Positions 38,756-49,686 of a stretch of 64,000 nucleotides of DNA are shown here, one piece after another. Numbering within the stretch: position 1 is the first letter of the stretch; each line of letters opens with the position of its first letter. A model generated the notes under the pieces. That model was not told the DNA's origin and did not search any database. It was given only the letters and a program-made list of their open reading frames with translations. A program made the position numbers and the translations under genes. Source of the stretch: Archegozetes longisetosus (taxonomy: Eukaryota > Arthropoda > Arachnida > Sarcoptiformes > Trhypochthoniidae); assembly GCA_018873245.2 (NCBI GenBank), contig JAEMBT020000008.1:7470238-7534237 (forward strand). Reading direction: 5' to 3'.

Positions 38756-39402
38756 TTATGGACAAAAAGCATTTTTTACTTGTTCTCCTCCGTGTGGAAG
38801 TGGAATATTACAGAAATCAATTAAAACTTGCCTTAAGTTTCGTTTCGCATCAATGAAGTGAGCCGTTATTGCAAGATATGGCATGTTTGCTATCGATGTC
38901 CAGATGTCTGTCGTAATAGCAATTTTGAAGCTGAGTTCACTAAACGTTTGAATTAGTCTCGACTTCTTTACATTGAAATTTTCGAAGATATCTCTCTGTA
39001 TTGTCTTCCAAAAAGGTATTTGTATATTTGATGATAAAGACTTCAATAAAGTAATAAAATCTGACTCATCAATGATAGAGAATGGATGTTCTCCCATAAC
39101 GACAAATCTCATCAAACATTCTCTAATACTATTTATATTTTGTTTCTCTCTTTTCTTGTAATAATCTGTGATTTTAGATTTTGACTCCGTATGAAAATTT
39201 TTGACGTGTTTTCTCAAAGTATTAGTCGAAACAGATTTCTTATACTTTGATTCACATTTATTACATTTAAGACTATCGCCTACTTCGGTAAATAGTCTAT
39301 TTTATTCCACTTTTTACGTATTTCAAAGTCTTCACTTTCACTCAATTGTTCAATTTCTAAATTAATGTCCTCTTTATCCGCTTCTGTACTAATTGAGGAC
39401 AT
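38756..39402 (-). pseudogene. hAT transposase 5' fragment (BED zinc finger)
   Basis: Starting at ATG 39402 (minus), an acidic N-terminus is followed, after one frameshift near 39300, by a BED-type zinc finger: LKCNKCESKYKK, then TNTLRKHVKNFH, giving C-x2-C...H-x4-H. Then comes the start of the hAT catalytic domain (FKIAITTDIWTSIANMPYLA, AITAHFID, LPHGGEQVKNAF), which breaks off at 38756. It is a truncated insertion between the two tandem RING genes, in the same orientation as them. Confidence 0.8.
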
Positions 39403-39670
39403 TTTTTAAAATTTACTCACAAATATATCAAATATAGATTTTAATTACGTTATCGAAACTTCTTTTGAACTGAATTAATTGACATCTATCTTGAAATCAA
39501 GACGTTTTAAAATCCTATTACAAGAGCTATTGCAAAGTATTTTATTTAAACTAAACCTAATTGGTCTATACAGCACGTTAGTCATAGCTTTTTCACAGAA
39601 AGTATCAAATTTCCATTTGGATTAATAGTCTAAGAAATAGTAAACTCTAACAAATTCAACTATTACCAAT

Positions 39671-39725
39671 TGAGCTGAGCTGGCAGCTCAGTGTATTGAG
39701 CTTGAGCTGTGAGCTGAGCTGATGT
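39671..39725. repeat. GAGCT-rich short repeat, probable hAT terminus
   Basis: Repeated GAGCT/AGCTC words (GAGCTGAGCTGGCAGCTCAG, then TTGAGCTTGAGCTGTGAGCT) form overlapping small palindromes. It lies just downstream, on the minus strand, of a hAT C-terminal relic. That fits the GAGCT-rich subterminal repeats of some hAT elements; this is inference. Confidence 0.5.
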
Positions 39726-39882
39726 CTAACAATAGTTATTCTAAATATGATATTTGCAAAACTTATCTAGTTCCCTTGAATATTTCCTCTTATATTAAAT
39801 ATAATATTTAGTTAAAACCTTTAAATATTTAATTAATATTTATTTATTATTTCGTAATTCTGTTTGAATTGCCATTTGAAAA

Positions 39883-40143
39883 CTAAAAATTACAATTGAC
39901 TATAAAATAGTATTTAATAATAGTTTGAGTAAACAACTTATTATCACAAAAAAATATTTTAGATCTGTAAAAACTCCTTTCAGCTTCGCAACTAGTTATT
40001 GCTGCAAACATTTAAACGATGTTTTCGTCAGCATATAAAACGGGATTAAGTTGAACTTCATATCCATTTATACTATCACAGGTTGCATTAATTTTAGCAA
40101 ATTCAGCATTTTACTCAATATATTTAAATTTATTTAAAGCCAT
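39883..40143 (-). pseudogene. hAT transposase C-terminal (dimerisation) relic
   Basis: The minus-strand frame encodes NPVLYADENIV, a stop, then MFAAITSCEAERSFYRSKIF and a Phe/Lys-rich tail. That is the hATC dimerisation motif ('aa..ScEaERsFs.lk.i'). There are two in-frame stops (near 40110 and at 39997-39995). It lies upstream, not downstream, of the BED fragment at 38756-39402 on the same strand, so it comes from a different or rearranged insertion. Confidence 0.75.
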
Positions 40144-40666
40144 TTCTGAGGATTTTCCATTAGAACTCTAATTGTTTAAGGGTGGAATTTGAAGGAGTAT
40201 TTACTGTAAATGTGAAATATAAATTCTTCAGATATATATTTACATGTATTTATAAAATTTTCCAAGTGAGTCCTTATTATACTAAATATTGACCTACAAA
40301 GTTTCGAACAAATATGATCTACCGACCAAAATATGTATCTATGTAGAATGTAATGCCTTATTTAATAAGTAAACAGCGAATAATACTCGCTTATATTTTG
40401 ATACAAAATGTGAATTGATAAGATTTCCTTCTCGTTTTGTAATCAATTGTAATAATATATTTTTTGAAACAATAACTTGCAAATACTTTTTGAAAAATTT
40501 TATTTAGCGTATTTTTTCAACTGTAATTTTTTTTATATAAGATCACAGCAATATTTCAATTTCCTTTTATAGCTTAAAATTTTTTAGAATGATACTATTT
40601 AATATTCGATTACTAGTAGCTTTTTCTAATATTTAAAACTTTTTTGAAATATAACTTATTTAACAT
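40144..40666. other. AT-rich spacer, 3' of RING copy 2
   Basis: No feature recognised. It may contain the remaining body of the hAT relic, which is no longer readable. Confidence 0.4.
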
Positions 40667-42223
40667 TTAGATATGATTCTGAAAAATCAGGATTTTTAAA
40701 TCTGAAATAGTCAATGAAATATATTTTCCTTTATACCCTCGTGCGGAAAAGTTGGCGTAACACTTCTTGTATACAAAGCAATGCCAATTCCCGCCGAGAT
40801 CTTGAGTACTCATATCAGTTATGTTGATGGAGAGTTCACCCAAATTTTTCGAAATTTTGATTGAATCAAAAATGATTTCCCTCAATGTTAGAAATGTAAA
40901 CTCATTGAAATTACTTTTTTCTATAGTTAGTTCTTCCAAGATTTTTCCCGAACGCAACAAATGGGCCAATTTTTGGATATCAATCTATTCAACAAAATTA
41001 TTATAAATATTCAGTCAATTCTAATAAGATTAATGAATTCTAGAAAAATTTTCAACAAGTCATGTTTAAGACGGTATCTTTATGTAAAAATTACTTATTT
41101 CGTGAGAATTTGTAAAAAATAATATTGGAAGTATTAACTTATTGACTAAAGTTAATAATAACGTAATTTTATCTTATCAAAAAGTTTGAAGTCCATTATG
41201 AAATCATCTAATACAATATATGAATTAAGTATGTAAAGTGTTATTGACCTCATCGTAAGCCTTATAAACAGTAATTGATAGTTTCCCCAAATCTATTCGC
41301 ACTGAAAAATCTGGATACTTCAAGCTCTGGTTGTATCCAACATTGTCATAGAATGCCTGACAATTCCACTGTCCGTCTAGTTCTAAATGAATTAATTGAG
41401 TTATTTTTTCGCATACATTGGACAGTAATATTTGCTCTTTGAGAACGTTTTTAACAATTGATATGATTTTATAAGATATTTCCATCGATGTCTGACACGT
41501 GTCTATAACTGCAGAATTTAAGTAATTTCTCGCTTCAATTATGATTTGATAATCAGAAATCTGTAAATAGTATTGTTTTCAAGAAAAAATTTATGATATT
41601 TTCTAATAACATGAATGAATTTCTGGTTTTTCTACCTCTAACAAGCTACGAGATGGATAATTGGTGTTATTTGAATGTAAGTTTTGTATTGTTTTCAAAT
41701 AGTTCGCATTTTCCAACTTCAACTTATTAGAAGCCTCAGTCAATTTTCTATTTGATTCCAACAAGCTTTCAACGCAGTCATGTCCTGAATCCATATGACA
41801 TTTACACTTATCACAAATCGGTTTATCAAAAGGACATGATTTTTCGTGAAGATCCAACTGATCTACTGTGAAGATTTCTTTACATCCTTTCGACTCATTA
41901 ATGCAACGAATTTTCATTTTGCCCAACATGTTAGTTAAAAGCCTTCAAGCAAAACAATTCATTATACGAGAATATTTTAAAATTAATATTAAAAATTAAT
42001 ACCTCGGAGGTCGTGATAATTGATTTTTGTTGAGCTCTTTCCTATCATAAGGACATGTATTTTTAGTTTCGAGCCATTCCTTAATGCACTCTTTACAGAA
42101 TGTCTGTAAACAGCAATTCGTGACAACAGGGCAGCGAAGAACATCCTGACATATACTGCACGTTAATTCTGATACATCAGTATGTGATAAGTCAACAAAT
42201 CTATTTAAATCATAGCCAGACAT
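40667..42223 (-). CDS. RING - zinc finger - coiled coil - double dynein-light-chain-like protein, copy 2 (intact); putative E3 ubiquitin ligase
   Basis: Four minus-strand exons join in phase without a break: 42223-42003, 41942-41636, 41560-41249 and 40984-40667, giving 385 residues. Residues 1-74 are an NRDP1-like RING (CSICQDVLRCPVVTNCC, CPYDR). The eighth ligand is Asp, as in NRDP1; the usual His is Gln (CCLQTFC). Residues about 75-130 form a TRAF/SIAH-type zinc finger (CINESKGCKEI, LHEKSCPF, CDKCKC, GHDC), followed by a predicted coiled coil (LLESNRKLTEASNKLKLENA). Residues about 200-280 form a DYNLL/LC8-like domain (VCEKITQLIHLELDGQWNCQ, then LGKLSITVYK). Residues about 310-385 form a second (GNWHCFVYKKCYANF, LTISDLKILIF). 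RING proteins transfer ubiquitin from an E2; LC8 domains dimerise and bind short linear motifs, so a dimeric adaptor-ligase is a reasonable inference. It is head-to-head with the RCC1-kinase relic, 494 bases away. Confidence 0.85.
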
Positions 42224-42717
42224 AACAAAATATTAGGTGAATCAGTAATTCTGTGGAAAGTTCAATTGGAGTTTTTTATATAGAATAGCTATAAGTGTTT
42301 ATTGTATTAAACTCAGTGTTAAAACAATAAAATAAAACAAAGTGTCTTCTGTGCAGTCATACTTGTTAAGATAACAAATAGTAACAACTAACATCTATGA
42401 CAACGAGATAAAAAGTTATCCGAGTCCATGGAATTACTGATTCACCTAGTAATATAAAAACTAATAAATCATTACGCAAAACTGTGATTTGAAAAATATT
42501 TCAATTTTACGCGAAACGAAATTAAAGTTTTAATAAAAAATGGTATGAGTCATAAAAATACAGTGTCGATATCTAATAACTATTGTTTCATAAGTTACTA
42601 TCTCTGACGTTAAACACATAAGAAAATTTTATCTTAATCTCGCTTGGCAGCATTGTATAAAATTTTATTACTCATTTCCATAAGATTTAAGAAAACTCAT
42701 AGTTCTTGTGTAATTGC
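42224..42717. promoter_or_regulatory. Short intergenic region between divergent genes
   Basis: A 494-base AT-rich gap separates the start codons of the RING copy 2 gene (-) and the RCC1-kinase relic (+). It must hold the RING gene's promoter and 5' UTR. No specific element could be identified. Confidence 0.3.
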
Positions 42718-44342
42718 ATGGGAATGTCGGAAATTAATATATACGAAATTTTTAAAGAACTGAATTTTAATCAAGAATGGTTGAAATTAAATGAAGATTT
42801 CACCAAAAATATCAAACCTTTTTGTTTATAAAAATTATTCTTATGAATATAATGAACTTAAAATAAATTTAATCATTGTCACAAAGGATGATAGAACTTA
42901 TGCTTTTGGTGGTAACAGTTATGAATTTTTACTCTTTGATCATTTGAATGAAGTAAAAGAGCGGACTCTAAATGATGAATTGTGTAATAAGCAAATCATT
43001 GATTTCAAAAATAGTAATTGGCATGCAGTCGCGCGCACTATTGCTGAAAAGTTTATTGTTGGGGTCATAGTAAATATAGCTTATTAGGGAATGAAAGTAG
43101 TGAGAGAGATATATATAAATCAGAATTAAATGAATATTTGTGCAATGAAAATATTGTTGGTATTTGTTATGGTTAGCCATTCAATTGTTTTGACAATTGA
43201 TGGTCGAATTTATGCATGGGATGAAAATGGATATGGATAGATCAGGAATGGAAGTAGAGATTATGCGCTAACACTATATCATGTTAAAGCTATTGCATGT
43301 GGCGCTTTGCATTCAATGGCTTTAACGAAGAAGGGGATGTGTTCAGTTGGAGTCAGAATTATCATGGATAACTTAGCATCAAAAAGTTAAGTCGGAATGA
43401 CTTCATAAATGTACTGAAACTTATTCAAATTAATAAAATTTTTAATAAGTTGTGGTAAAAAACAGTTTATTGTTATCACGTGGTAGAATATTTGCTCTGT
43501 AGATTGATTCGGATAACTCGGAAGCAAAACAATCAAAACCTATAGTGATACTCCTTTGAAGTTGAAGTACAAAATTAAATTCATCGACATCGCGTCACAT
43601 TATAACTAAACATTTCAATGGATTTATAAAGATTGAATTATTTTCATTGGGGGTAAATGTGGATAAGAAGTGGTAAAAACGGAGAAACAATTCAAGAGTT
43701 TTGACAAAGTTTTCTCTCGTTATTTCCAAATCACAAATAAAACTATAGTAATCGACGTTAATATGGGTAACGGAAGATATTGTGAAGAATTTATTGAATA
43801 CAAAATCATCGATCTTGAAAGATATGGTGTTGTTTGCGCAATAAAGCATAAGAAAAGCAATAGATTTTATGCTATTAAGAAAATTCCAGTAAATAAAGAG
43901 CTTAAAGAAACAATCGAAAGAGAAATAGATAACTTGTCACAGATAAAATGCAATTTTATCTGTGACGTTGACATTTTTTTGGACTGAAGGCAACTGTTAT
44001 ATTCAGTAAGCATCAAAATTTCATTTATACGACGCTTTAATCCAAATAAATCTCTTTTATTGCACATTCAAATAGTTTTGTACGTTCACACTAAAAGAAG
44101 TCATGATTAAATTGAATAAAAAATCGTGTCAAAATCCATCAGAAATAGCGAGTGCTTTGGATTATTATATTTCAAGTGAACTATTCATCGAATTACTACA
44201 ATATATTGAGTATTTGCGTAATCAAAATCCTTTAATATTGAAACCAAGAAATATTTTGATAACTGAGGGAAACAATAGAAAGTTTGTAAAGTTGGTAGGT
44301 TTTTGTTTGACAAGTTTTTTTAAAACATTTTTTTTAAAATAA
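42718..44342 (+). pseudogene. Decayed RCC1-repeat plus protein-kinase gene
   Basis: From ATG 42718 the text MGMSEINIYEIFKELNF continues, with several frame changes and stops, through RCC1 repeats: TKDDRTYAFGGNSYE, WHAVARTI, SHSIVLTIDGRIYAW, ACGALHSMALTKKG. It then runs into a kinase N-lobe (GNGRYCEEFIEY, LERYGVVCAIKHKKSNRF, YAIKKIPV with the ATP-binding Lys, about 43770-43890). A C-lobe follows at 44103-44342 (SELFIELLQYIEYL, LKPRNILI, FVKLVGFCL). The HRD catalytic loop has lost its His-Arg-Asp and the DFG Asp is Gly, so the lobe could not be catalytic as read. RCC1 propellers joined to NEK-like kinases are known in animals. At least five frame breaks argue for a pseudogene, not an intron-rich gene. 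Confidence 0.7.
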
Positions 44343-44645
44343 ATTTTATGTACAAAATCAAAGTCTAGTTACACCTCTATTTAACACAGTCTTCAATTAC
44401 TAACTCATCAATAAATTCAAGAGATATATAATGAAGCTTTAGATAAATTAATATCAGCATCTGGACAAACCTAAAAGTTATAACAAATTTTTTGATGGAT
44501 AAACGCATTGCTCAACATATTTATAAAAATACAATTAAAAAAACAGCTATTACAAGTATAATCAAAAGGATTAAGATATGTGGTCACGTTAAGTAAATAA
44601 TAGCTATAAGTGTGAGATACCACTAGTGATGTAAAATTTCTAGAA

Positions 44646-44703
<58 letters not shown>

Positions 44704-45153
44704 TAAAATGTATTATAGATTATTCATTTTTAGAAGCATCAACAAACAATGACGAAATTGTGGAAGACCAGACAGTACATCAGATTATTTAAATATGTTG
44801 TAATTCCAATTATATTCCCGAATGCAAAAAAATTCAGTGTTTTATTGTTTAAAAACTCAACATTCTGTAATATCGATTTTAAAAGTAATAACAATATTCA
44901 AAGATAAATATTTACTTAAAACAATAAAAAGATAATTTTAAAACTTTCACTAACATATGATTAATTGCATATAAATTCAAACTGAGAGCATTCTTAACAC
45001 TCTCGAACAATTGATGACAATATTTTTATGAAGTACTGTATAAACATTAGTTTTAGAGTAAAATTTCTAGAATTTAAGATGCATTAATAATAATGCTTAT
45101 AAAATATTACTATAGAATAGTTTACAGTTTTTGAAGTCATTGGTTAGATAAAG
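44343..45153. other. Intergenic with a TTA microsatellite
   Basis: AT-rich. Apart from the trinucleotide repeat at 44646-44703, nothing was recognised. Confidence 0.6.
44646..44703. repeat. (ATT)n microsatellite
   Basis: About 19 uninterrupted ATT units. Confidence 0.97.
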
Positions 45154-46319
45154 ATGTTCAATGAAAAAACTGTTAGATCTATAAAGTACACAAAAAAATG
45201 TATTGATCTGATTGGAGAGCGTCTCTATCAAATCGGTTTATCTCAATTTTCCAATGATTTCAGAACCAGAAAATTAATTTACAAACCTATTCTCATTTTC
45301 TCATTGCTTATAATTGTAATATTCAGAGGTTTGTGCACTTTTGGTGTCAACGACGATCATTTATCAGTAATGATTGGAGATTTCGCATATAAATGGAAAC
45401 TAAAGCCTTATTGGGTGTCTACAGAGATAATTGTTCTGCTTTTTCCAGTCATAACTCAAATACTCCACTACTGGTACTATCGCTGTGGTAGAAATCCTTT
45501 GACCGTAAAAACAAATTACGTTGAACAGGACGACTTCATTGAGATAGATAGAAAGTCAAAATTTCTTTTCTCATTGATTGATATTCTAATTAAAAGAGTT
45601 TGTCCATTATTTGCATTTTTCTTATGCTTTGGTCCTTTGGCTCTGGGTTGTTCTCTCACGGAAATGATTCTATACGGGATTCCATGGAGTGTTATATATG
45701 GGTTCGCAGGCTTATATTCAGCTTCGATTTATTTTTGGCAGCTCCTTCACTTCATTCTTATCTGCCGTTATTTTAAACTTCAAATACGTCTTGGGAATAA
45801 TGGATTAAAGTTACTATTATCTAAAACAAGAAATAGGAACTACCGGATTTTGCTAAGTGTGCTCCTTCAATTTGATCAGTTATATGAAGATATTTGGAGA
45901 TTGAATAAGTTTTGGTCGAAATATCTATTTTGGAAAATTGTATGGATTAGTACAGTTAATGGAGTTCTTCTGGCACAGCTTCTATTTGGAAATGTAGGAA
46001 TTATTATCAACATAATTCTCATCGTTGCTTGTTCAGGTGTCACTTCTTTCGTAGTATGTTTAGTGATTTCAGTCACTTCAGTCAATAATGAAGCGAATCG
46101 GACAGATAAACTATTGAATTCGTTGATAACCGGACTTAATAAAAATAATGCTTCGATTTCGATGAAACTAAAGGTAAATTAAGTAATAGTTATGCTGACC
46201 TTAACCCTAAAAATTTGTGTGATTGACAGTCAATGGCATTCATAGAAGGAGCGAGTAAAGGAGACATTGGATTCTATTGTTGGGAACTTTATCTTATAAA
46301 TGGATTCATGTGTTATGAG
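45154..46319 (+). pseudogene. Gustatory-receptor-like seven-transmembrane protein, 3' end interrupted by a hAT element
   Basis: Exon 1 (45154-46173, 340 codons, phase 0) encodes a multi-span protein. Hydrophobic segments include ILIFSLLIIVIFRGLCTF, VIVLLFPVITQILHYWYY-like, ACPLFAFFLCFGPLA-like, MILYGIPWSVIYGFAGLYSA, a segment near FWKIVWISTVNGVLLAQLLF, and IIINIILIVACSGVTSFVVC. This size and layout fit arthropod gustatory receptors (ligand-gated, inverted 7TM). Exon 2 begins at 46230 (SMAFIEGASKGDIGFYCWEL) and stays open to 46319, where the hAT element at 46320-48226 begins. After the element the duplicated target is followed immediately by GTAAGG, a good splice donor, so the exon originally ended there. 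As it stands the frame hits a TAG formed by the element's first bases. The final exon, if any, lies beyond 48235. Confidence 0.75.
46312..46319. repeat. hAT target site duplication, left copy
   Basis: GTTATGAG, identical to 48227-48234. Confidence 0.85.
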
Positions 46320-48226
46320 TAGAGCATTTCCTAATATGCATTTATTTTCAGTTTATATGTCATATAATATGCAATAAAAATCAATGAAATATGCATTTAA
46401 TATGCACTAAAAATTTTTTAAAAAATACAAAATTATTCGTACAAAATACAAATTATATTCGTTGTTTATGTTGACAATGAAATAGTATTTCAGATGCAAT
46501 TCAGACATTCCATGGCGACGATCATTGAGAACAAATTTATACTTCGAGAACGATCTCTCGACATCACAAGTCGTAATTGGAGCCGATTTAAACGCAGAGA
46601 TCTCTTCGGGGGTCAGATTCAAGCCAGAGATATCGATGACCTTACCGTTGATTACATCATTGATTGATATCATTTTCTCAAAACTAGAATTTTTGTCCAA
46701 AATATAATGGAATTTATTCGAAACGCTCTGATATCTCTTTTTGGCGGCATTTTCGATTTATTGTAGACAATTAATGACTAGATCTATACTATCGAAAAGA
46801 AGAATGTCTTTGGTTTCCAATTTTTTGAGTACTTTTGAGACAATTAAAGTTTCCATTAATGAAACTCAGATCACAGACCAGACTAGTCTTTTCAGTTGAG
46901 ATCAAATTTTGAACATTTTTTATTGCAATCGAATCCTTAGAATTTAGTTCAGAAACAAAATCACAGAAAATACCAAAATATTGGGCATAATATTCAACGG
47001 CGTTAATACAAGTAACCCATCGGGTGCGCACTGGTTCGGGCGGTAGAGGTACGACAGGAAATCAGGTTTTAAATTGTTTTCTCCGATCATTTCATTTGAT
47101 TATAATTTTTCGCCATTACTGACCGAAGCGTTGACTTTAGTAAATATGTCAAGGATGTGTTCACAAACGTTATGAACTCCGTGTGCAACACATGTGATGT
47201 GAATTAGCTTTGGATACGTACCACAAAGTGTACTGACGGTGCTCTTCACATAGCTGGCCGCGTCGCTCAAAAGCAACAATACTTTGTCGTACTTTATGCC
47301 CTCAAGCCATAAAATACTAAACGCTGTATTAAACGAACGGACAATTAGATGGCCTTCACAATTGTCAATGAATTCCATATTCAATAAAAAACGTTTGCAT
47401 TTATTTGAATCTGTATTAAGAGAACCGATGACAACATTAGCAACTTTGCGGTCAAATCGATCTTTGGCTTCGTCGATTGAGATCCAAATGAAGTGATTCT
47501 GTATTTCAGTTCTGATTGACTGAATAGTGCTTTCCCAAAGTGTTTTGGGCGAAGGAACGGTATATTTAGTATACTTTTCTATGAATTTCTTGAATCCATT
47601 GTTGAGTAGTCGATGGAAAGGAATGTTATTTGAGACCAAAAACAAACACAAATCTCTATTAAAGACATTGACATCTCTTTCAAAGCACTCGACTATTGTT
47701 TTTTGATTGTCTTTAAAAGTTTTCAATGCTTTCGAATGATTTTGAGTTCCAATGTGTTGAGTGATCTGACTCTTGCGGTCACATACGACACGTGTCTGAC
47801 ATGCTTTACGTAAGAGATATTCAGTTTTGGACACCGAATCGATATCTACACGAAACACATCTCCAAACTCTTTAACATAATCTTTAAGTTTTTTATCGAG
47901 ATTTCGCTGTTTTAGGCATTGATTCAATTAATTAATTTTGCTATCAATCTGCACAGTCAGTGACATTTAAATTGATTGACTGTTGTTTTGATTTCAATCG
48001 ATTGGGTTACAATCGCTTGTATAACAATTAACTATCAATTGATTAGATCATCAATCCATAAATTACAAATTTGTTAATAATTTTTAAAATATGCATTTAT
48101 ATGCATTTATGCGGTAATATCTTTCGCCAAAATACCTCTTTCTTTATGATTCGCATAAATATTCAATCAATAGTTAGTTATATCAAACCGATTAAAATGT
48201 GCAATTATGCATTTTAACATGCTTTA
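46320..48226 (-). mobile_element. hAT transposon (1907 bp) with 8-bp target duplication
   Basis: The element begins TAGAGCAT and ends ATGCTTTA, 8-base terminal inverted repeats with one mismatch. It is flanked by identical 8-bp copies of GTTATGAG, the target length of hAT elements. Subterminal regions on both sides carry repeated ATATGCAT/TATGCATTTA words (about 46338-46405 and 48090-48215), as expected for transposase binding sites. It contains one minus-strand transposase gene. Confidence 0.85.
46407..47927 (-). pseudogene. hAT transposase (frameshifted)
   Basis: The 5' two thirds is one open frame, 47927-47100 (275 codons). It has a BED-like N-terminus (VVCDRKSQITQHIGTQNHSK, C2H2-like remnants). 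It continues into the catalytic domain (IWISIDEAKDRFDRKVANVV with a candidate first Asp; KVLLLLSDAASYVKSTV with a candidate second). Next comes the ITCVAHGVHNVCEHI motif. A frame change follows (PLPPEPVRTRWVTCINAVEY, 47031-46789), and then the hATC dimerisation block (PITTCDVERSFSKYKF, 46700-46407). There are at least two frame breaks and one stop. It resembles hAT-derived proteins of the CGG-repeat-binding-protein type. Confidence 0.85.
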
Positions 48227-48234
48227 GTTATGAG
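48227..48234. repeat. hAT target site duplication, right copy
   Basis: GTTATGAG followed by GTAAGG. The junction is also the probable displaced exon end and splice donor of the gustatory-receptor gene. Confidence 0.85.
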
Positions 48235-48539
48235 GTAAGGGACCATCACTTTTATTTTAAATCGAATTCAAATTGATTAGAAATTTTCTAATCTAAGCTA
48301 GTGGGTGTGATGTTCGCGATCACTATGAAGATCATTGATATAGTACGTTTATATTAGCTAAATAACAAGATATTCTTATTCTACTTTAATCAGTCTTTCA
48401 ATAAAGAATCAGCTTTGAGTTGAGTAATGAATATTCAGTTTAGTTATGTTTTTGATTAAATGTGATTTTTAAATGTTTTCATTTAATAAAATTTTATTCC
48501 TAAATTAAAATGGGTTCTAGCTCATTTAAAATTTAACCA

Positions 48540-48926
48540 ATGAGTAAAATTTGTAAAAAATGTTCAATATTTCTATTATTGAAAAGTATAATATTTAAGG
48601 ATAAAATTTTCCCTGTTTGTTCAATTCACTGCATACAAGTAAAGTTAGAATTTATTTTATCTATAAATAATTTTAATAAATGCACTCACATATTTAATGA
48701 GTTGATTTCTCATCAATATACTGTATATGAAAATAAATATGTTCATTTCATTGTTTATAGAATTATATCCTTTCGCTTGATTAAGAGCAAAACTATGTGT
48801 TCAAGAATATATTCACCAAAAAATAGCAACACATTCATTGAAAAATTTGATAGGTTTTGTGAGAAGAATAGATTGATATTGTATGCTCTCAAACTTTTAA
48901 CTGGTAACACTAAATTGTACTGTTAA
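48540..48926 (+). CDS. Hypothetical ORF, 128 codons
   Basis: It opens with ATG and stays open to 48926. It is Lys-, Ile- and Cys-containing (MSKICKKCSIFLLLKSIIF at the start), with no recognised domain. It lies downstream of the hAT insertion on the same strand as the receptor gene. In DNA this AT-rich an open frame of this length can occur by chance, so support is weak. Confidence 0.2.
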   Translation: MSKICKKCSIFLLLKSIIFKDKIFPVCSIHCIQVKLEFILSINNFNKCTHIFNELISHQYTVYENKYVHFIVYRIISFRLIKSKTMCSRIYSPKNSNTFIEKFDRFCEKNRLILYALKLLTGNTKLYC

Positions 48927-49252
48927 AAATTTAATCAATAAAGAATATATAACTTTTACTTTAGCTTAATTTCTAATCTCTTATGATTACAATTAACTAT
49001 TTCACATTATTATCTAAGCTATTAATACATTTTAAAATTTTAAAAATAAAATTGACTGAAGATATTTTTAGAGGGTTCCCCGACTAAAATCGAAGAAAAA
49101 ATATCAAATGAAAAAGGATCGACTTAGTAATATCGAAAACAAAAGACAGAATATGAGATTAGGTAGAATACGATATAATTTTAAATTTAAATTGATATTA
49201 TTTTTATATTATACTCTCATTTTCAATTTATTTGAATTTGTGAAACTATATA

Positions 49253-49686
49253 CAATAAAAGCTCGATATAACGAACACTTAAGTAGTAAAAGTTTTTGTT
49301 CGTCATGTCATGCTGTATGTTATATCGAAACTTGAAATATATCAACTTTTAAAGTTTATATTAATTAACGATATCGATTCAGCAAATAGAAGTACATATG
49401 TAAAAAGCCAGCTATTTTCATCTGAATATTTTTTCTTAAAGATATTAATATTTGAAATTTCTTTTTCTATGAAATGGATTTTTAAGGGGGCACTGTCTTT
49501 GAAGTTATTAGTTTAAAGGCGTTTAAAAATCAAAATATATCGGTTCAAAGTTGAAAACTTGATTTTAATACTATAATACTTATGAGAACTCTATATGAGA
49601 TACATTTTATATCGAATGTGTGCAAGCTTCATTATATCTAAATATGTTTACTGCATCGAAATTTCTTTTATGTGGAGCTCCTACTG
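49253..49686. mobile_element. Putative pogo/Tigger-type MITE (434 bp)
   Basis: Imperfect inverted ends: left CAATAAAAGCTCGATATAAC, right (reversed) CAGTAGGAGCTCCACATAAA. Both are flanked by TA (49251-49252 and 49687-49688). The CTCGATATAACGAAC text is typical of pogo/Tigger-like termini. No transposase was seen. Confidence 0.45.
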
